The notes under the pieces: generated by a model
Database searches by the model: none
Told to the model about the DNA's origin: nothing
Seen by the model: only the letters and a program-made list of their open reading frames with translations
Program-made: the position numbers and the translations under genes
Shown: piece by piece, positions 59,731 through 64,000 of the stretch
How positions within the stretch are numbered: position 1 is the stretch's first letter
Layout: every line of letters begins with the position of its first letter
NCBI GenBank assembly: GCA_041684965.1
Contig: JAWLGR010000003.1
Coordinates: forward strand, 62,001 to 126,000
Direction: 5' to 3'
DNA length: 64,000 nt
DNA from: Mariniphaga sp041684965
GTDB taxonomy: Bacteria > Bacteroidota > Bacteroidia > Bacteroidales > Prolixibacteraceae

Positions 59731-60999
59731 TTACTGTTCGTATGCTATCCGGTACATTATACCGTTCGAATCATCGCACAGCAACAGATACCCATCGGGA
59801 TGCTCAGCCAATCCCACCAGTCGACCAAAGTGAGCTTTTCCGTTGTCGGTAAGCCAGCCTGTAATAAAAGGCTCAATGGACTGAGGGCGCCCATTATCAA
59901 ACCGGATGCGGACCACTTCATACCCCACCGGAGGATACCGGTTCCATGAACCCCGCATAGCTACAAATGCATCGTTTCGAAACTCACTGGGAAAGCGATC
60001 ACCTGTATAATAAGTCCATTGCATAGGGGCAGAATGTGCCTGATACCCCAAAATCATCGGCTCGGTTGTTTCACTGAATTCCTTTCTGCTCATCTTATTT
60101 GGTGGAGGCTCAGGTGTAAAGTAATCAATTTCGCGGTTCCCGTATACCCAGGGCCAGCCATAATGTTTTCCTTCCTGTATATGATTGAGTTGTTCAGGCG
60201 GGGTATCGTTTCCTCGTCCATCGGAGTTATGATCGAAACCCCACAACTCTCCCGTTTCGGGGTGCCATCCAAAACCGATTGTATTTCGCAGGCCTTTGGC
60301 AAAGATTTCCTGGTTACTGCCGTCGATGTCCATTCGCAGCAGGGTGGCATGTTCATCACGAGGTTCATCGCAGTCATTACAGGTACTTCCCACCGAAATA
60401 TACAATTTCCCTTCGGGACAAAATCCAATTGTCCGGTTCGGATGCTGGCCTCCATCAGGTAAATCATCTCGCAACTGTTCAGGTTTTTCCAGGGTACCGT
60501 CTTTCTTTATCTCAGCTCTGTACAATTCTTTATTGGTGACCATGTAAAGCCGGTTTTCATAAACTGCCAGACCATGCACATGATCTTTACCGGTTACAAC
60601 ATCGGTTACTTCATCGGCACGGCCATCACCGTTGCTGTCGCGAAGCAGTGCTACTGCTCCCTGTTCCCGCCGTGTAGTATAAATATGACCCTCATCGGTT
60701 ACGGCTATAATCCGTGCATTTTCCAAATCTTCAGCAAATACTGTAACAGAAAATCCTTGTGGAACATTCAGCTGGTTTAGAAGCTCTTCACTGAATTCTT
60801 TTTTAGCCGGGGTAATCACATAATACTCTGATGCGACTGCGCGTAAATCTTCAGTTTCCCCGGGCAATAGAGGATTTACAAAAAAGTCATCCACTACCCG
60901 CTGATTTTGAGCAGAAGCAATATCACTAAAAATCAGTAATCCAATAGACACTAAATAATACAAAAAGCTACTTCTCCGAATTTTAATCTGGAATTTCAT
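59731..60999 (-). CDS. PQQ-dependent sugar dehydrogenase-like protein
   Basis: 422 residues with a signal peptide ('LLIFSDIASAQNQ'), so it is periplasmic. The beta-propeller domain has 'PQGFSVTVFAEDLENARIIAV', 'TTRREQGAVALLRDSNGDG', 'HVHGLAVYENRLYM', 'GGQHPNRTIGFCPEGKLYISVGSTCNDCDEP' and 'KGLRNTIGFGWHPETGELW', matching the soluble glucose/sorbosone dehydrogenase family. It would oxidise sugars at the cell surface or periplasm with PQQ; pqq synthesis genes are not seen in this window. The start ATG at 60999 begins a good signal. It converges on the AEC gene. Confidence 0.88.
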   Translation of the reverse strand: MKFQIKIRRSSFLYYLVSIGLLIFSDIASAQNQRVVDDFFVNPLLPGETEDLRAVASEYYVITPAKKEFSEELLNQLNVPQGFSVTVFAEDLENARIIAVTDEGHIYTTRREQGAVALLRDSNGDGRADEVTDVVTGKDHVHGLAVYENRLYMVTNKELYRAEIKKDGTLEKPEQLRDDLPDGGQHPNRTIGFCPEGKLYISVGSTCNDCDEPRDEHATLLRMDIDGSNQEIFAKGLRNTIGFGWHPETGELWGFDHNSDGRGNDTPPEQLNHIQEGKHYGWPWVYGNREIDYFTPEPPPNKMSRKEFSETTEPMILGYQAHSAPMQWTYYTGDRFPSEFRNDAFVAMRGSWNRYPPVGYEVVRIRFDNGRPQSIEPFITGWLTDNGKAHFGRLVGLAEHPDGYLLLCDDSNGIMYRIAYEQ

Positions 61000-61297
61000 G
61001 ATTGTGTGTTATAAATGGGTTAAACAAAAAATCTGCATTTCAATTTTACAAATTTTTATTTTTATCCGGAAATAATTCCAATCACCAGTCGTATCAAAAC
61101 GAAACAGTTGCGGTTTTTAATTCCGGAAGTTAAATTCGGGTAATTCGGAAACAGGTCCCCATCCATTGTGATTCAGGCAGTCGTTTCCTAAGGAATATTA
61201 GCAGGAAAACCATTCACTCTACTGCGTTTAATCATTATCATGAATAAAGCAGCAGCAATAAAAAATTTCAAAAATTCAATTAGTGCTGGACAATCAA
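61000..61297. other. Intergenic between the sugar dehydrogenase and glyA, nothing recognised
   Basis: A 298-bp A+T-rich gap on the minus strand, between the glyA stop and the start of the dehydrogenase gene. I see no gene, riboswitch or clear terminator. Confidence 0.45.
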
Positions 61298-62578
61298 TTA
61301 ATAAGCAAACAGCGGAAAGTCCTTCATCAGGGAACTCACTTTTTCAGAAACATTTTTTAGCAAGCTTTCATCATCAATATTTGATATTACATCATCGATA
61401 AGTTGCACAATAACCGGCATCAAATCCTCTTTCACTCCCCGTGTAGTAATAGCGGGTGTACCTACCCTCAGCCCGGAAGTCTGAAATGGTGAACGGCTGT
61501 CGAAAGGCACCATATTTTTATTTACAGTGACTTCTGCTTTCACAAGTGTATTTTCCACTTGTTTACCGGTAATATCAGGGAATTTAGTACGCAGGTCAAT
61601 AAGCATGGAATGGTTATCCGTTCCACCGGAAATAACTTTATATCCCAAATCGATAAATGCCTGTGCCATTGCCCGGGCATTTGCACGTACCTGTTGCTGG
61701 TATTCTTTAAATTCAGGAGCAAGAGCCTCACCAAATGAAACAGCTTTTGAAGCAATCACATGCTCGAGCGGACCTCCCTGCTGGCCGGGGAAAACGGATG
61801 AATCGAAAAGAGAAGACATCGTTCGTACCACTCCTTTTTTTGTAGAAATGTCCCAGGGGTTCTCAAAATCCTCGCCCATAAGGATGATTCCTCCACGCGG
61901 TCCGCGTAATGTTTTATGTGTGGTAGAAGTTACCACATGCGCATGTTTAAGCGGGTTTTCAAGCAAACCGGCCGCTATCAGTCCGGCCGGATGGGCCATA
62001 TCTACCATCAGCAAAGCCCCCACTTTATCAGCAATTTCCCGCATTCTTTTGTAATTCCATTCCCGGCTGTATGCTGAAGCGCCTCCGATAATAAGCTTTG
62101 GTTTGTGCTTTACGGCTAATTCCTCCATTTCATCGTAATCGATCAAGCCGGAATCTTCCTTTACACGATAAGCAACTGGGTTGTATAAAATACCTGAACT
62201 ATTTACCGGAGAACCATGTGACAAGTGTCCGCCATGCGAGAGGTCGAGACCCATAAAAACATCTCCGGGTTTTAAAATTACACTCATTACTGCCGCATTG
62301 GCCTGTGCTCCGGAATGCGGCTGCACATTTGCCCATTCGGCATCAAATAATTCCTTTAGCCGGTCTATAGCAAGCTGCTCAGTCATATCAACAAACTGAC
62401 AGCCGCCATAATACCTGTGCCCGGGATAACCTTCTGCATATTTATTTGTCATTACCGATCCCATGGCTTCCAGCACCTGGTCGCTTACAAAATTCTCGGA
62501 GGCAATTAGTTCAATTCCCCCGAGCTGGCGTTCGTATTCCTTTCGTATAATATCAAAAACCTGCGTATCTCTTTTCAT
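61298..62578 (-). CDS. glyA: Serine hydroxymethyltransferase
   Basis: 426 residues, full length and normal for the bacterial enzyme. It interconverts serine and glycine with tetrahydrofolate. Signatures are 'GGIELIASENFVSDQVLEAMGSVMTNKYAEGYPGHRYYGGCQFVD', 'NVQPHSGAQANAAV', 'GLDLSHGGHLSHGSPVN' and the PLP Lys in 'VTSTTHKTLRGPRGG'. Then 'GTPAITTRGVKE' near the end. Cytoplasmic. It has a putative promoter of the TAnnTTTG type (62605-62612) and no glycine riboswitch is recognised in the leader. Confidence 0.98.
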   Translation of the reverse strand: MKRDTQVFDIIRKEYERQLGGIELIASENFVSDQVLEAMGSVMTNKYAEGYPGHRYYGGCQFVDMTEQLAIDRLKELFDAEWANVQPHSGAQANAAVMSVILKPGDVFMGLDLSHGGHLSHGSPVNSSGILYNPVAYRVKEDSGLIDYDEMEELAVKHKPKLIIGGASAYSREWNYKRMREIADKVGALLMVDMAHPAGLIAAGLLENPLKHAHVVTSTTHKTLRGPRGGIILMGEDFENPWDISTKKGVVRTMSSLFDSSVFPGQQGGPLEHVIASKAVSFGEALAPEFKEYQQQVRANARAMAQAFIDLGYKVISGGTDNHSMLIDLRTKFPDITGKQVENTLVKAEVTVNKNMVPFDSRSPFQTSGLRVGTPAITTRGVKEDLMPVIVQLIDDVISNIDDESLLKNVSEKVSSLMKDFPLFAY

Positions 62579-62604
62579 TTAAGCACAAACTTTGAATTTC
62601 AGTC

Positions 62605-62612
62605 CAAAGGTA
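62605..62612 (-). promoter_or_regulatory. Putative -7 box of glyA
   Basis: On the minus strand TACCTTTG matches TAnnTTTG and lies 26 nt before the ATG at 62578. No TTTG upstream at the ideal spacing, so support is partial. Confidence 0.45.
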
Positions 62613-62767
62613 TAATATTTTATAGGAGACCCCGGAAGTAATTCTAAAGAAATAACCACTATTTTTGAACATTTAATTTTGATCAGAAAATAATTTAAAT
62701 CGTTATTAGATTCCGGGATTTCCCTTCTTTTTTATTTTTACAATGAAATAATATTAAACAGAAAAAT

Positions 62768-63172
62768 TTGAAACAAGTAAATAAAACTGCGTATCGTCCA
62801 GCTTTATTAAGTGCGTTATGCATATTAACTTTTATAGGAAGCACAATAGGATTTCTTGGTCATTTTCTGGCATCTGTTTTTTTTGAACAGGCTACTGATA
62901 TTATTATCACCTATTCTTCATGGCACACTACAGAATCCATTTCACCTTTTTATTTTACTCCGCTGATGGTAATGTTTGCTCTTTCACTAATTGCAGCCAT
63001 ACGTATGTGGAAACTGCATCGTGATGGATACTATCTTTATTTAATTTCTCAACTGGTAATTCTGTTTATTCCGGTATTATGGAACACATGGAACGAATTT
63101 TCAGCCATAAATGCCATATTTACAACTGTTTTTGTGGTTGGATACAGCATCAACCTTAAGTGGCTAAAGTAG
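62768..63172 (+). CDS. Small four-helix membrane protein
   Basis: 134 residues with four predicted membrane helices ('LLSALCILTFIGSTIGFLGHF', 'FTPLMVMFALSLIAAIRMW', 'YLYLISQLVILFIPVLW' and 'INAIFTTVFVVGYSINLK'). It is a common Bacteroidota type without known function. The start is TTG 62768; no ATG precedes the first helix. It is divergent from glyA and is followed 131 nt later by the oxidoreductase gene. Confidence 0.75.
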   Translation: MKQVNKTAYRPALLSALCILTFIGSTIGFLGHFLASVFFEQATDIIITYSSWHTTESISPFYFTPLMVMFALSLIAAIRMWKLHRDGYYLYLISQLVILFIPVLWNTWNEFSAINAIFTTVFVVGYSINLKWLK

Positions 63173-63303
63173 ATTATTTGGAATTTGAAAGCTCAACAAA
63201 TTCCAAATGATTAATTGCATAAATACAATCTAAAGTTCGGGGAAATAAAAACATTGTTGTGTAAGAAATGTTACTTGAAAACACATACCAATTAACACAC
63301 AAC

Positions 63304-64000
63304 ATGAGAAGCAAAATACTGATATTCGAAAAACGTCCGGTAGGAATGCCAACTTTGGAATGCTTTCGGACAGAAGAAACCACTGTACCTGAACCGGAAG
63401 CTGGAGAAGTTCTTTTAAAATCACTGTATGTTTCAGTCGATCCCTATCTGCGTGGCCGGATGCGTGAGGGCAAGTCGTATGTAAAAGCGTTTAATCCGGG
63501 AGACCCGATGCGTTCAGCTGTTATCGCTGAGGTAATTAAATCTAAAAATCACAGTTTTGAAGAGGGTGAATTTGTGAATGGTATGCTTAAATGGGCTGAA
63601 TATCAGATAAGCGATGGTGATGGTTTGACGAAAGTCGATCCGGATATAGCACCACTCTCTGTCTACCTGGGAATTTTAGGAGCACCAGGGCTAACTGCCT
63701 ACCTCGGTCTGATGGAAATAGGCCGTCCACAGCCAAATGAAACACTGGTGGTTTCAGGAGCTGCCGGTGCAGTTGGTCTTGCAGCAGGCCAAATAGGTAA
63801 AATTCTTGGCTGCAGAGTCATTGGCATTGCAGGAAGCGATGAAAAGACTGACATTTTGAAAACTGAATTCGGATTCGACGATGCAATAAATTATAAAACC
63901 ACATCAAACATGCAAAGAGCAATAGCAGAAGCATGTCCTTCAGGAGTGGATATTTACTTTGACAACGTTGGTGGCAAGATTTCAGATGGTGTCATAATGA
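63304..64000 (+). CDS. NADP-dependent zinc-free alcohol/quinone oxidoreductase (5' part, cut by the window)
   Basis: 232 residues seen, running off the right edge. The medium-chain dehydrogenase/reductase fold of the curcumin/prostaglandin reductase-like branch is shown by 'SVDPYLRGRMREGKSYV', 'GLTAYLGLMEIGRPQPNETLVVSGAAGAVGLAAGQIGKILGCRVIGIAG' (NADP Rossmann turn GxxGxxG) and 'YFDNVGG'. The catalytic zinc ligands are absent, as expected for this branch. It reduces activated double bonds in the cytoplasm. ATG 63304 is the first good start. Confidence 0.9.
   Translation, partial: MRSKILIFEKRPVGMPTLECFRTEETTVPEPEAGEVLLKSLYVSVDPYLRGRMREGKSYVKAFNPGDPMRSAVIAEVIKSKNHSFEEGEFVNGMLKWAEYQISDGDGLTKVDPDIAPLSVYLGILGAPGLTAYLGLMEIGRPQPNETLVVSGAAGAVGLAAGQIGKILGCRVIGIAGSDEKTDILKTEFGFDDAINYKTTSNMQRAIAEACPSGVDIYFDNVGGKISDGVIM

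Noticed and set aside
61527..62054. A 175-residue plus-strand frame inside glyA
   Set aside because: It is the antisense shadow of the glyA coding sequence, which is strongly supported.

Overview
The window looks like chromosome of a member of the Bacteroidota, most likely an environmental Bacteroidales/Marinilabiliales-type bacterium. The evidence is type IX secretion/gliding genes (gldJ, porU, porV), lipoproteins with an N-terminal Cys, A+T-rich DNA, almost no Shine-Dalgarno sequences, and several promoters of the Bacteroidota TTTG/TAnnTTTG type. The genus cannot be fixed from sequence alone. No rRNA, CRISPR array, intact insertion sequence or prophage was seen. Both window edges cut genes: a very large membrane-anchored protein at the left and an NADP-dependent oxidoreductase at the right.

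Layout. 1-6.2 kb: the giant AsmA/TamB-like protein on the minus strand, then a ThuA-like protein, an MFS transporter and a GlsB-type small membrane protein. 6.2-7.6 kb: a gene-poor stretch with a 78-bp direct repeat in two copies, an AATTCG-type palindrome, a probable gene remnant and a textbook promoter for superoxide dismutase. 7.6-22 kb: ordinary housekeeping and envelope genes (sodB, CvfB-like S1 protein, AmmeMemoRadiSam radical SAM enzyme, patatin, DEAD-box helicase, NamZ-like muramidase plus sodium symporter, beta-helix lipoprotein, EEP phosphatase, CCA-adding enzyme, thioredoxin). 22-30 kb: murF and gldJ diverge from porU-porV, which makes this a type IX secretion locus. 30-43 kb: ispF, a CoA-binding protein, a thioredoxin-like protein, a LemA-TPM-TPM set, DUF3078, a zinc ribbon-Nif3-MerR-M23 run, alaS, a coiled-coil lipoprotein and an MscS channel.

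43.3-50 kb is the accessory part. It holds a decayed group II intron (3' half only, with recognisable domains V and VI and a reverse transcriptase whose catalytic YADD reads YAAD), a lipoprotein glycoside hydrolase, tRNA-Pro(UGG), tRNA-Ser(GCU), and just upstream of the tRNA-Ser gene a tandem array of four 77-bp units. Each unit begins with the first 22 nucleotides of that tRNA. A duplicated YtxH/holin-like envelope-stress module follows. 50-64 kb: a stand-alone receiver-like protein, a hybrid histidine kinase, DUF1080 lipoprotein, AbgT transporter, TrmO, metallophosphoesterase, HAD phosphatase plus AEC transporter, a PQQ-type sugar dehydrogenase, glyA and a small membrane protein.

Working together: GldJ, PorU and PorV serve protein export and surface attachment. 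MurF, NamZ with its symporter, the M23 peptidase and the giant envelope protein serve wall and outer-membrane upkeep. ThuA, DUF1080, the sugar dehydrogenase and the glycoside hydrolase suggest scavenging of oxidised or plant-type sugars. The most unusual item is the tRNA-Ser-derived tandem array. Next come the intron relic and a family of AATTCG palindromes shared by three gene-poor gaps.
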